Positions 6,119-12,844 are shown, numbered from the stretch's first letter. The stretch is DNA of 12,844 bases from an uncultured Corynebacterium sp. (GCF_902489365.1 NZ_CABTZR010000062.1:1-12844), one strand, 5' to 3'. The notes: generated by a model from the sequence alone, not told the origin. A program made the numbers and translations.

Positions 6119-7222
6119 ATGTTGAATTACACCGTGACGCGAACTGAAAACCCCACCTCCCCAGAGCGCTTGCAGGAGATTCTGGCGAACCCGGGCTTTG
6201 GCCAGTACTTCACCGACCACATGGTGACGATTGACTGGACTGAGGATAAGGGATGGCACGACGCGCAGGTGCGCCCCTATGCGCCGTTCAGCATGGATCC
6301 GGCGTCCACCGTCTTCCACTATGGTCAGGCCATCTTCGAGGGCATTAAGGCCTACCGTCAACCAGATGGCAGTATCGCCACCTTCCGCCCGGAGCAGAAC
6401 GCGCAGCGTCTGCAGGCTTCCGCTGAGCGCATGGCAATGCCGCAGCTGCCGGAAGAGGAGTTCATCGAGTCCCTGCGTCAGCTTGTCGACGTCGACCAGG
6501 CCTGGGTCCCCGAAGCCGGCGGCGAGGCAGCTCTGTACTTCCGCCCCTTCATGATCGCCACTGATGTCTCGCTGGGCGTACACCCGGCGAATGCTTACCG
6601 CTATGCCGTCATCGCCTCCCCGGCAGGCGCGTACTTCACCGGCGGCATCAAGCCGGTGTCCGTCTGGCTGTCCACCGACTACGTCCGCGCCGCTCCCGGC
6701 GGCACCGGTGCGGCCAAGTTTGCCGGCAACTATGCAGCTTCCCTGCTTGCCCAGGCGCAGGCAGCGGAAAAGGGCTGTGACCAGGTGGTGTGGCTGGACG
6801 CTATCGACCGCACCTACATCGAGGAAATGGGCGGCATGAACCTGGCCTTCGTCTACGGCGAAGAGGGCAACCAAACCCTGGTGACCCCGGCGCTGTCGGG
6901 TTCGCTGCTGCCGGGCATTACCCGCGCCTCGCTTCTGCAGGTTGCTGAGGACATGGGGCTGAAGGTCGAAGAGCGCCGCATCACCTACAAGGAGTGGGAG
7001 CAGGACGTTGCCTCTGGCGCCATGGTGGAGGCCTTTGCCTGCGGCACCGCGGCCGTTATTACCCCGGTGGGCCACGTCATGGGCAACGAGACCGACTTCC
7101 ACATCAACAACGATGAGGCCGGTGCTACGACGATGGCCCTGCGCGAGCGACTCACCGGCATCCAGCGCGGGTCCGTGGAGGATACCCATGGCTGGCTGCA
7201 CACGCTGGTGGAGGCGAACTAA
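6119..7222 (+). CDS. ilvE: Branched-chain amino acid aminotransferase
   Basis: This fold-type IV PLP enzyme performs the last step of valine, leucine and isoleucine synthesis, transferring an amino group from glutamate. The 367-residue length matches the C. glutamicum enzyme. The PLP-binding lysine is K200 in GAAKFAGNYA. The substrate- and phosphate-binding EEMGGMN (about 237-243) and the C-terminal CGTAAVITPVG are typical. The early VFHYGQAIFEGIKAYR segment is a family hallmark. AAGGAG (6100-6105) lies 13 nt before the ATG, longer than usual, so initiation may rest partly on a short leader. The gene is divergent from pepA and its stop is 10 bp from the convergent cobT stop, with no clear terminator between. 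Confidence 0.95.
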   Translation: MLNYTVTRTENPTSPERLQEILANPGFGQYFTDHMVTIDWTEDKGWHDAQVRPYAPFSMDPASTVFHYGQAIFEGIKAYRQPDGSIATFRPEQNAQRLQASAERMAMPQLPEEEFIESLRQLVDVDQAWVPEAGGEAALYFRPFMIATDVSLGVHPANAYRYAVIASPAGAYFTGGIKPVSVWLSTDYVRAAPGGTGAAKFAGNYAASLLAQAQAAEKGCDQVVWLDAIDRTYIEEMGGMNLAFVYGEEGNQTLVTPALSGSLLPGITRASLLQVAEDMGLKVEERRITYKEWEQDVASGAMVEAFACGTAAVITPVGHVMGNETDFHINNDEAGATTMALRERLTGIQRGSVEDTHGWLHTLVEAN

Positions 7223-7232
7223 GCGGCTTCGA

Positions 7233-8147
7233 TTAAGCGAGCTCTGCGGCCAGCTGCACCAGCGGCAAGGCCGCGAGCGCGCCGAGGGGGAAACCTTCAC
7301 TCAGGTTTAAATCAAGCAGTGGGGTTAGTCCCAGCTCTTTGAGAGCAAGGGCATAAGCCGGTTCGGGGGTGGTCGTCCCTGCGCGCAGCCAGCCCTTCAC
7401 GCCGGGCGCGGTGCGCTCGGCCAAGACGGCGGCGGTGGCGGCCAGTGGACCGTCGATAAGCACCGGCGTCCGCCGCGCCGTGGCTTGCGCGATGAAACCC
7501 ACCAGCGCCGCGAGGCTCGGGGTACCGATGGTCTGCACGACCTCCCAGCCCTCCAGGTTGCGGGCGCGGAACATGGAGTCGCGCACGACGCTCACGCGGG
7601 CTTTCCACGTTGCATCCGTGATGCCGCTGGCCAGAGTATTCGTCCCCACAATCGCCACCGGTTCGGTATGGGTAATCCGGCCCATGACACTGGCGGCGAC
7701 GGTGTTTGCGCCGATACCACAATCAGACGTGATGAGCAGATCTGTGCCCGAATCGATCTCTCGGTCAGCCGTAGCCATACCGAGTTCGATGTGTGATTCG
7801 CACTCTGCCGGGGACATAGCGGCGGAGGAGTCGCCAGGCTCAGCGCTGGTGGACTCTGTGCTGCATTCGACGAAGTCGATGCCCGCTCCTGCACGCTCCG
7901 CGGCGCTGAAGAGATTATCGCGCCACCGATCTGCATCGTTGGGGGAGTGCTCTGTGGCCCCTGCACCGTCGACGGTGCGTTCAACGTTGGCATCAGTGCC
8001 CTCAAAGACGATGGCTCGGGGGCGCTGAAGGGGCTTCGCCTGCGGGGAATCCTGCGCTGCCGCCAACCACGCGGCAATTTCTGCTACGCGGTTTGGGTGA
8101 GCTGCGGTTAAGGGATGCAGCTGGGGAACGGCGGTGAATTCAGGCAT
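7233..8147 (-). CDS. cobT: Divergent nicotinate-nucleotide--dimethylbenzimidazole phosphoribosyltransferase (CobT-like)
   Basis: CobT makes alpha-ribazole phosphate for the lower ligand of cobalamin from NaMN and dimethylbenzimidazole. This 304-residue copy is shorter than the usual 340-360. The C-terminus (LGLTPLLDLNLSEGFPLGAL) keeps the catalytic-base glutamate, here E284, corresponding to S. enterica E317. The central GEMGIGNTT motif appears as SDCGIGANT (141-149), with Asp in place of the second glutamate. The usual N-terminal GDHGV motif is replaced by EGTDAN. The cobU and cobS genes that often accompany cobT are absent from the neighbourhood. The ATG has GGAGG four bases upstream and begins 12 nt after the DUF3043 gene, so the two are probably cotranscribed. 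Activity is uncertain. Confidence 0.82.
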   Translation of the reverse strand: MPEFTAVPQLHPLTAAHPNRVAEIAAWLAAAQDSPQAKPLQRPRAIVFEGTDANVERTVDGAGATEHSPNDADRWRDNLFSAAERAGAGIDFVECSTESTSAEPGDSSAAMSPAECESHIELGMATADREIDSGTDLLITSDCGIGANTVAASVMGRITHTEPVAIVGTNTLASGITDATWKARVSVVRDSMFRARNLEGWEVVQTIGTPSLAALVGFIAQATARRTPVLIDGPLAATAAVLAERTAPGVKGWLRAGTTTPEPAYALALKELGLTPLLDLNLSEGFPLGALAALPLVQLAAELA

Positions 8148-8159
8148 GTGTCCTCCGGT

Positions 8160-8852
8160 TTAGACGGTGGCCCCGCGCTCCACCTGCGGGCGCGGAGTGC
8201 GCCACTTGCGCGGCTGGGAGGCGCGGGAGTACGCGTAGAATCCTAGGCCAAAACCGGCCTCGGTGGTGCCGGGGAACTTCAGACGCACGGCGTTATTGCA
8301 CTTGCGTGCGAGCCAGAAACCTTCGACGGCAAAGACAACGATGACCGCCATCGCGCCGATGGAGATGATCTGGGACAGGCGCGGGTCCCGAGTGCTGACA
8401 AACATGAGCACCAGCAGGACGATGGCAAAGGGCATGACCCATTCGTTGATGAAGCGGCGGGAATCTACCCAATCACGTACGTACCGGCGGACCTCGCCCT
8501 TATCGCGGGCGAGCAAGTAGCGCTCGTCACCGGCGGCCATGCGTTCCTGTGCCACCTTGTTGCGCTCGCGGGACTCTTGACGCTCCTTGCGCTTATATTC
8601 CTTCCATTCCGCCTTAGACATGGAAGCCTTGAGTTCCTTGCGGTGCTGGTAGCGCTGCGCGTCCGACATCCCCCGGGGATCACGCTTGACGCCGCGGGCG
8701 ATTTCCTGCGCATCACGCTTGGGCGTGGGGCGGCCTTTCGGCGGCGTGTAGCCCTTGCGGTGCGGTTTCTCGGCGGCGGGTTGCTCTTCCGGCGCCGGGG
8801 TCTGCTCGGCGGGGGAAGAAGTCTTGTCATCTTTTTGCCACGGAAGTTTCAC
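8160..8852 (-). CDS. DUF3043 family membrane protein
   Basis: This 230-residue actinobacterial protein of unknown function has three parts. The cytosolic N-terminal half is highly charged and Pro-rich (KGYTPPKGRPTPKRD at 33-47, then a Lys/Arg/Glu helix to about 125). Two adjacent transmembrane helices span about 137-153 and 159-182. A short basic tail contains GFGLGFYAYSRASQPRKW. The KGRPTPKR stretch is the recognisable family mark. GTG 8852 is chosen: upstream residues are unlike the family, and TACGCT (8865-8860) lies 7 nt before it, as expected for a leaderless mRNA. It is the first gene of a two-gene unit with cobT and is divergent from erpA. Confidence 0.85.
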   Translation of the reverse strand: MKLPWQKDDKTSSPAEQTPAPEEQPAAEKPHRKGYTPPKGRPTPKRDAQEIARGVKRDPRGMSDAQRYQHRKELKASMSKAEWKEYKRKERQESRERNKVAQERMAAGDERYLLARDKGEVRRYVRDWVDSRRFINEWVMPFAIVLLVLMFVSTRDPRLSQIISIGAMAVIVVFAVEGFWLARKCNNAVRLKFPGTTEAGFGLGFYAYSRASQPRKWRTPRPQVERGATV

Positions 8853-8859
8853 GCTGTTT

Positions 8860-8865
8860 AGCGTA
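8860..8865 (-). promoter_or_regulatory. Candidate -10 element for leaderless DUF3043 gene
   Basis: TACGCT on the minus strand ends 7 nt before the GTG start and no Shine-Dalgarno intervenes. The segment from this element to the start codon forms a small inverted repeat (ACGCT, four bases, AGCGT). Confidence 0.5.
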
Positions 8866-8933
8866 CAAGGTCTAGCAGACATAACGGGAATAGGCCCGCG
8901 GGAGAGAGCGTTGTGGTGAGGGAACAGGACACC

Positions 8934-8983
8934 AGTGAACCACTAGTGAACTGTGAGGCATCCTTTCTTCCTCACCTGTGAGG
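8934..8983. repeat. Cluster of direct and inverted repeats upstream of erpA
   Basis: AGTGAAC occurs at 8934-8940 and 8945-8951, exactly 11 bp apart, about one helical turn. CACTAGTG (8941-8948) is an 8-bp palindrome between them. CTGTGAGG occurs at 8951-8958 and 8976-8983, and CCTCAC (8970-8975) can pair with either copy. The cluster ends 3 bp before the putative erpA -10 element, which is where a regulator would bind. Confidence 0.5.
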
Positions 8984-8986
8984 GGG

Positions 8987-8992
8987 TAGGGT
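8987..8992 (+). promoter_or_regulatory. Candidate -10 element of erpA
   Basis: TAGGGT in the context GGTAGGGTGG fits the corynebacterial pattern and would give a leader of about 35 nt that carries the GAGGAG site before the ATG at 9032. TATATA at 9013-9018 is AT-rich but too close to the Shine-Dalgarno sequence to act as the -10. Confidence 0.4.
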
Positions 8993-9031
8993 GGGCTCCA
9001 GAAAAATTCCGCATATATAAGAGGAGAAATC

Positions 9032-9376
9032 ATGACCGCTCCCGCATCTGCAACCGGAGTTATCCTGACCGAGGCCGCTGCCGCCAAGGCAAAGTCCCTG
9101 CTTGAGCAGGAAGGCCGCGACGATCTGTCACTGCGCATTGCTGTCCAGCCAGGTGGCTGCGCGGGTCTGCGCTACCAGCTCTACTTCGATGACCGCACCC
9201 TGGATGGTGACAAGGTGGACACCATTGGCGGCGTCAGCCTCGTCGTGGACAAGATGTCCATCCCTTATCTCACCGGTGCCAAGATTGATTTCTCGGACAC
9301 CATTGAGGCCCAGGGCTTTACCATCGACAACCCCAACGCCGGCGGCTCCTGCGCTTGCGGTGACTCCTTCAATTAA
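9032..9376 (+). CDS. erpA: Iron-sulfur cluster insertion protein, HesB/IscA/ErpA family
   Basis: A-type carrier that binds and delivers Fe-S clusters to target proteins. The 114-residue protein is of typical length and has the three invariant cysteines: C43 in GGCAGLRY, and C107 and C109 in GGSCACGDSF at the C-terminus. The family fold is clear from ILTEAAAAKAKSLL at the N-terminus and GFTIDNPNAGGSC near the end. GAGGAG (9021-9026) precedes the ATG by 5 nt. The gene stands alone, ends at a bidirectional terminator shared with ltsA, and has a repeat-rich promoter. The symbol erpA is the common assignment; a strict split between ErpA and IscA cannot be made from sequence alone. Confidence 0.9.
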   Translation: MTAPASATGVILTEAAAAKAKSLLEQEGRDDLSLRIAVQPGGCAGLRYQLYFDDRTLDGDKVDTIGGVSLVVDKMSIPYLTGAKIDFSDTIEAQGFTIDNPNAGGSCACGDSFN

Positions 9377-9396
9377 ATTCGAGTAAAGTCACGTTG

Positions 9397-9451
9397 ACAA
9401 AACGATAGAGCCCTCGTCCGCAGTGTGCGGCGAGGGCTTCGTCAGTTTTGT
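9397..9451. terminator. Bidirectional terminator between erpA and ltsA
   Basis: The stem pairs AGCCCTCG (9409-9416) with CGAGGGCT (9431-9438), then, past one bulged T, CCGC (9418-9421) with GCGG (9427-9430), leaving a 5-nt loop. ACAAAAC (9397-9403) and GTTTTGT (9445-9451) flank it and supply U-tracts in both directions, so it can end both convergent transcripts. It starts 20 bp after the erpA stop and ends 8 bp before the ltsA stop. Confidence 0.88.
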
Positions 9452-9459
9452 TGTTTGGA

Positions 9460-11382
9460 CTAGAGCTTCACGGGGTAGTCGCGCTGCTCGATCTTCGGGT
9501 CGATGCGGTCTTCGACGAAGATGCCGTGCCAAATCATGAAGGACAGTACCGTCCATAAACGGCGTGAGTGATCGGATACACCGTCGCGGTGCTCCTTGAG
9601 CATCTCCAGAACTTCCTTCTTGTTGAAGATGTCCTCGGTCTGGGACTCGGTAATCTGATCCTGTGCCCAACCGTAGAGCTCATCGCCGGCCAGCCAGTGG
9701 CGCATCGGAACCGGGAAGCCCAGCTTCTTGCGGTGCAGCACGTGCGGGGGAACGATCTGCTCCATAGCCTTGCGCAGTGCGTACTTGGTCGTGCCGTGCG
9801 AAATCTTGAGGTCGTAGGGGATAGTTTCCGCGACCTTGAATACTTCCTTGTCCAAGAAAGGAACGCGCAGCTCTAGGGAGTTGGCCATGTTCATCTTGTC
9901 AGCCTTGACCAAGATGTCGCCGCGCATCCACGTAAACAGGTCGAGGTGCTGCATACGGGCTACCGGGTCGAAGTCCTGTGATTCCGCATAGATCGGTGCG
10001 GTGACCTCGCGGTGATCCCACTCCGGCTTGGCCCACGGGAGCACCCGCTGGAGCTGCTCGAAATTAAAGGAGCGAGCGTTTCCGTAGTAGCGCTCCTCCA
10101 TGGTCATCGAACCGCGGTTGAGCAGGGACTTGCCCTTCATACCTTCGGGGAGGACCTGCGAGAGCTTACCCAAGCCACGGCGCAGCGGGGAGGGGATCTT
10201 CTCGAACGGAGCCAGGGAGAGAGGCTCCTTATAAATGGTGTAGCCGCCGAAGAGCTCGTCCGCACCTTCGCCGGAGAGCACCACCTTGACGTGCTTGCGG
10301 GCTTCCTGGGCCACGAAGTACAGCGGAACGAGGGAGGGATCCGCGACGGGGTTGTCCAAGTACCACATGATCTTCGGTACAGCGTCGGCGTACTCCTCAG
10401 GGGAGACGATCTTGACGATGTGCTCCACACCGATCGCCGCCGCGGACTCGGCAGCGACGTCCACCTCGGAGTAGCCCTCGCGCTCGAATCCCGTGGTGAA
10501 GGTGAGCAGGTCTGGATTGTGGCGCTTGGCCAGAGCTGCGATGGCGGTGGAATCAATACCGCCGGAGAGGAAGGAGCCGACGGTGACGTCCGCACGCATG
10601 TGCTTTTCGACGCTATCCTCCAACGCCCGCGTGATCCTATCGAAGAGCTGCTGCTCCTCGCCCTGCTTGACGGGTTGGATGGGGAAGCGTGGCTTGAAAT
10701 AGCGTTCGGAGACTACCTCTTCGCCGGGGCGAAGAGTGACAGTACAGCCGGATTCGACGCGGCGAATGTTGGCGTGGAGGGACTCCGGCTCAGGTACGTA
10801 CTGCAGGTCCACATAGTGCTCGATGGCGCGACTATCAAGGCTGAGGTCTAGACCCAACGAATCGGCCATCGACAAGATGCACTTCATCTCAGAGGCGAAG
10901 ACTGTGCCCTCCTCGGTGGTGGCGTAATAGAGTGGTTTGATGCCGAACTGGTCTCGAGCGGCAAACATCGTCCGAGTTTCGGTATCCCAGATGACGAAAC
11001 CAAACATGCCGCGCAGGTGCTCGACAACGTCCTTGCCCCAGTGGTGGTAGCCAACAACAATGGGCTCCCCATCGCCCTCAGTATTAAAGGCGTAGCCCGC
11101 AGCTCTGAGTTCTTCGCGCAGTTCCACGTAGTTATAGATCTCGCCGTTGAAGGTGAGGGCATAGCGCTCGGGATTGTCCTCGGGGCCCCAGCGCAGCGGC
11201 TGGTTGGAGTGTTCTAGGTCGATGATGGATAGCCGGTTAAACCCGAAGGCTGCATCTTCGTCGTGCCAGGTGCCGGCGGCGTCGGGGCCGCGATGGCGCA
11301 TGCACTGGAGGGATTGCTCGAGGGCTTCCAGGTGCTGGGCGGCGTTGCGTTCGGCGCTGAGCAGCGCACAGAGTCCGCACAT
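9460..11382 (-). CDS. ltsA: Glutamine amidotransferase LtsA (meso-DAP amidating; asparagine synthetase B family)
   Basis: The 640 residues comprise an N-terminal class II glutaminase domain (about 2-200; nucleophile Cys2 in MCGLCALL, RHRGPD at 29-34, NGEIYNY at 79-85) and a C-terminal ATP-dependent synthetase domain (PPi-loop SGGIDS at 273-278). Families of this architecture are annotated asparagine synthase. The C. glutamicum orthologue LtsA, of the same length and location, amidates the meso-diaminopimelate of peptidoglycan precursors, and its loss gives lysozyme and temperature sensitivity, so that role is preferred. AGGAGAA lies 8 nt upstream of the ATG. It is convergent with erpA and divergent from ctaC. 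Sequence alone cannot exclude asparagine synthesis. Confidence 0.93.
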   Translation of the reverse strand: MCGLCALLSAERNAAQHLEALEQSLQCMRHRGPDAAGTWHDEDAAFGFNRLSIIDLEHSNQPLRWGPEDNPERYALTFNGEIYNYVELREELRAAGYAFNTEGDGEPIVVGYHHWGKDVVEHLRGMFGFVIWDTETRTMFAARDQFGIKPLYYATTEEGTVFASEMKCILSMADSLGLDLSLDSRAIEHYVDLQYVPEPESLHANIRRVESGCTVTLRPGEEVVSERYFKPRFPIQPVKQGEEQQLFDRITRALEDSVEKHMRADVTVGSFLSGGIDSTAIAALAKRHNPDLLTFTTGFEREGYSEVDVAAESAAAIGVEHIVKIVSPEEYADAVPKIMWYLDNPVADPSLVPLYFVAQEARKHVKVVLSGEGADELFGGYTIYKEPLSLAPFEKIPSPLRRGLGKLSQVLPEGMKGKSLLNRGSMTMEERYYGNARSFNFEQLQRVLPWAKPEWDHREVTAPIYAESQDFDPVARMQHLDLFTWMRGDILVKADKMNMANSLELRVPFLDKEVFKVAETIPYDLKISHGTTKYALRKAMEQIVPPHVLHRKKLGFPVPMRHWLAGDELYGWAQDQITESQTEDIFNKKEVLEMLKEHRDGVSDHSRRLWTVLSFMIWHGIFVEDRIDPKIEQRDYPVKL

Positions 11383-11423
11383 AAACTTGCTTCTCCTTAT
11401 ACATCAAGGTTTATCTTCGACAC

Positions 11424-11429
11424 ACTTTA
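11424..11429 (-). promoter_or_regulatory. Candidate -10 element of ltsA
   Basis: TAAAGT on the minus strand, followed by GTG, matches TAnAnT. It would give a leader of about 35 nt including the AGGAGAA site. Confidence 0.5.
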
Positions 11430-11513
11430 CGGCCGGAGCCGGATGATCTGCGAACCCCGCGCCGCGCTCCCCGTTAGGGTGCGAACTTTCGGATGATGAG
11501 CCGCTATACGCTC

Positions 11514-11529
11514 TGTGAATTGGATCATA
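11514..11529. promoter_or_regulatory. GlxR (CRP-type) binding site candidate
   Basis: TGTGA, six bases, TCATA matches the GlxR/CRP consensus TGTGA-N6-TCACA at 9 of 10 fixed positions. GlxR controls respiratory-chain genes in C. glutamicum, so a site upstream of ctaC makes sense. Its centre is 215 bp before the ctaC start and about 105 bp upstream of the proposed ltsA start of transcription, so which gene it serves is open. Confidence 0.5.
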
Positions 11530-11645
11530 GACGGGCGGGGGAGGGCGGGGTAGCCGGTGTGACCTTGCGCAGGTGGATCGGTAACATCCTGTACGTTCAC
11601 TATTTATAGAGCAGGGCCGGCGCCTAAACAGTCCAGCGAAAAAGT

Positions 11646-11673
11646 CTGAAATTCAGGCAGGATCCTCTATCCT
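11646..11673 (+). promoter_or_regulatory. Candidate ctaC promoter
   Basis: CTGAAA (11646-11651) and TATCCT (11668-11673) are spaced by 16 bp and could be the -35 and -10 of ctaC. An alternative -10, TAGGAAT, lies at 11681-11687. Two inverted repeats overlap this promoter. Confidence 0.4.
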
Positions 11674-11736
11674 GATTGGGTAGGAATGCTCTGTGAGTAT
11701 TCGAGAAGTTTGTGTGCACAGAAAGGCAGAACACAC

Positions 11737-12816
11737 GTGGGACAGCGTAAGCAACGCAACCTCGGCCGTAAGGCGGGCCTGGCGGGCGTTATCGCTCTGG
11801 GCGGTCTAGCTCTGGCAGGTTGTGACGTCGCAGCACCGACGGCCGTTGAAAACCTCCTCGGTATGGGTTGGCCAAAGGGTATTACCCCTGAGGCGACCTC
11901 GATGTACAACTTCTGGATTTGGGTCTGGGTTGCTGCATGGATCATCGGTTTCATTATGTGGGGCCTGTTCCTCACCGCTATTTTCCGTTGGAATGCGAAG
12001 AAGGCTGGGAAGGCTGGTAAGGGTGAGTTCCCGAAGCAGCTGCAGTACAACGTGCCGCTGGAGATGGCTCTGACCATCATTCCGATTCTCATCATTATGG
12101 GCCTGTTCTTCTTCACGGTTCAGGCACAGCAGAAGGTGACGGCTCTGGATAAGAACCCTGAGGTTACTGTCGATGTCACGGCTTTCCAGTGGAACTGGAA
12201 GTTCGGTTACGCCGAGAACAAGGTTGATGGCGAGAACTACGATGGTGCCGATGCTGAGCGCCAGAAGCTCGCTGAGGAATCTTCCCTGGATCCGGAGGGC
12301 ACTGAGAATCCGAACCCGATCCACGGTAAGTCCATGGGTGACATCTCTTACCTCAACTTCAACAAGATTGAGACCGTTGGTACCACCGAAGAGGTTCCGG
12401 TTCTGGTTCTGCCGGTAGACACCCCGATTGAGTTCCGTCTCGCTTCCGGCGATGTTTCCCACTCCTTCTGGGTTCCGGAGTTCCTGTTTAAGCGCGATGC
12501 CTACGCACACCCGGAGAACAACTCTCAGGAGCGTCGCTTCCAGGTAGAGAAGATTGAGGAAAAGGGTGCCTTCGTTGGTCGCTGTGCTGAGATGTGCGGT
12601 ACCTACCACGCCATGATGAACTTTGAGATTCGCGTCGTTGACCGCGCAGACTTCAACGAGTACCTCAAGTTCCGTGAGGAGAACCCGCAGGCAACTAACG
12701 CCGAGGCTCTCGAGCACATCGGTGAAGAGCCTTACGCAGTTACCACCGCTCCGTTCAACTCTCTGCGCGACACCCGCGATGCCGACAACTTTGTCGACAC
12801 CGCTGAGGCGGCATAA
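11737..12816 (+). CDS. ctaC: Cytochrome c oxidase subunit II (aa3 oxidase, lipoprotein)
   Basis: It accepts electrons through its CuA centre in the aa3 oxidase; in corynebacteria it joins the bcc-aa3 supercomplex. With GTG 11737 it has 359 residues, as in C. glutamicum. The start carries a lipoprotein signal with lipobox LAGC and acylated C29. Two transmembrane helices follow (about 57-83 and 108-130). The periplasmic cupredoxin domain has CuA ligands H242, C283, E285, C287, H291 and M294 (CAEMCGTYHAMM). A charged insertion at about 161-205 is the actinobacterial loop thought to contact the cytochrome c domain of QcrC. AAAGG lies 10 nt upstream. The frame extends to an ATG at 11686, but that would precede the signal peptide by 17 residues. 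The next gene starts 19 bp after its stop. Confidence 0.96.
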   Translation: MGQRKQRNLGRKAGLAGVIALGGLALAGCDVAAPTAVENLLGMGWPKGITPEATSMYNFWIWVWVAAWIIGFIMWGLFLTAIFRWNAKKAGKAGKGEFPKQLQYNVPLEMALTIIPILIIMGLFFFTVQAQQKVTALDKNPEVTVDVTAFQWNWKFGYAENKVDGENYDGADAERQKLAEESSLDPEGTENPNPIHGKSMGDISYLNFNKIETVGTTEEVPVLVLPVDTPIEFRLASGDVSHSFWVPEFLFKRDAYAHPENNSQERRFQVEKIEEKGAFVGRCAEMCGTYHAMMNFEIRVVDRADFNEYLKFREENPQATNAEALEHIGEEPYAVTTAPFNSLRDTRDADNFVDTAEAA

Positions 12817-12835
12817 GAAAAGGAACTGATAGAAA

Positions 12836-12844
12836 ATGCGTGCA
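12836..12844 (+). CDS. ctaF: Start of the next gene, probably cytochrome c oxidase subunit IV (partial)
   Basis: An ATG 19 bp after the ctaC stop is preceded by AAAGGA (11 nt spacer), and only three codons (Met-Arg-Ala) fit in the window. In corynebacteria ctaF follows ctaC as a bicistronic unit, so the identity rests on position alone. Confidence 0.5.

Larger units (their letters stand above)
11383..11736. other. 354-bp divergent promoter region between ltsA and ctaC
   Basis: No gene is visible. It holds a candidate ltsA -10 (11424-11429), a GlxR-like 16-mer (11514-11529), a G-rich stretch (about 11531-11551), an AT-rich block near 11599-11610, the palindrome CTGAAATTCAG (11646-11656), an inverted repeat CAGGAT/ATCCTG (11658-11663 and 11669-11674) and the ctaC ribosome binding site. 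The length is unusual for this compact window and fits dual, regulated promoters. Confidence 0.7.

Noticed and set aside
5929..6120. 64-codon N-terminal extension of PepA
   Set aside because: The strong AAGGAGG before GTG 5928, residue offsets matching E. coli PepA, and a Pro/Arg-rich extension lying over the divergent promoter region all favour the shorter protein.
6098..7300. A 400-codon open frame on the minus strand opposite ilvE
   Set aside because: It is a shadow of ilvE, whose PLP site and length are clear. It also overlaps the ends of neighbouring genes and has no recognisable domain.
11806..12717. A 303-codon open frame on the minus strand opposite ctaC
   Set aside because: It is antisense to the CuA and transmembrane coding region and has no supporting start signal.
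1..12844. Search for mobile elements, tRNA/rRNA genes, CRISPR arrays, toxin-antitoxin or phage-defence genes
   Set aside because: None were seen. No terminal inverted repeats, transposase motifs, cloverleaf structures or regularly spaced repeats are evident, and the gene content is core metabolic.

Overview
The window reads as a piece of a Corynebacterium chromosome. GC content is fairly high. The gene set contains corynebacterial signatures: an AceF/DlaT-type E2 with tandem lipoyl domains, LtsA (the asparagine-synthetase-like enzyme that amidates meso-diaminopimelate), a lipoprotein CtaC with the large actinobacterial loop, and a DUF3043 membrane protein. As I recall it, the order aceF / small orf / pepA / ilvE / cobT / DUF3043 / HesB-type / ltsA / ctaC-ctaF follows the C. 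glutamicum chromosome, so this is mostly conserved core genome. The residue numbering of PncA, PepA, LtsA, IlvE and CtaC fits characterised relatives closely, which supports the chosen starts.

Layout. Positions 1-265 lie downstream of aceF and hold a strong hairpin terminator plus a frame of doubtful coding status. aceF (minus, 266-1972) is followed by a small basic orf (plus, 2121-2528). pncA (minus, 2535-3077) and a glutaminase with a C-terminal STAS domain (plus, 3106-4380) are divergent, with only 28 bp between their start codons. pepA (minus, 4429-5928) converges on glsA across a stem-loop that contains the glsA stop codon. ilvE (plus, 6119-7222) converges on a two-gene minus-strand unit, DUF3043 then a divergent cobT (8852 down to 7233). 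erpA (plus, 9032-9376) converges on ltsA (minus, 9460-11382) across a bidirectional terminator. A 354-bp divergent promoter region then leads to ctaC (plus, 11737-12816) and the first codons of the next gene, probably ctaF.

Together the genes cover central carbon metabolism (AceF), NAD salvage and ammonia-releasing amidases (PncA, GlsA), peptide turnover (PepA), branched-chain amino acids (IlvE), cofactor metabolism (CobT, ErpA), cell-wall amidation (LtsA) and the aa3 oxidase (CtaC). Most genes are single transcription units in alternating orientation. Several starts lack a Shine-Dalgarno sequence and have a TAnnnT element 7-9 nt upstream, the pattern of leaderless mRNAs.

I did not find a clearly new biological system. 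The most useful observations are a 108-bp perfect nucleotide repeat in aceF, a degenerate CobT without the usual neighbours, a candidate bidirectional promoter for pncA/glsA, a GlxR-like site between ltsA and ctaC, and direct repeats upstream of erpA.
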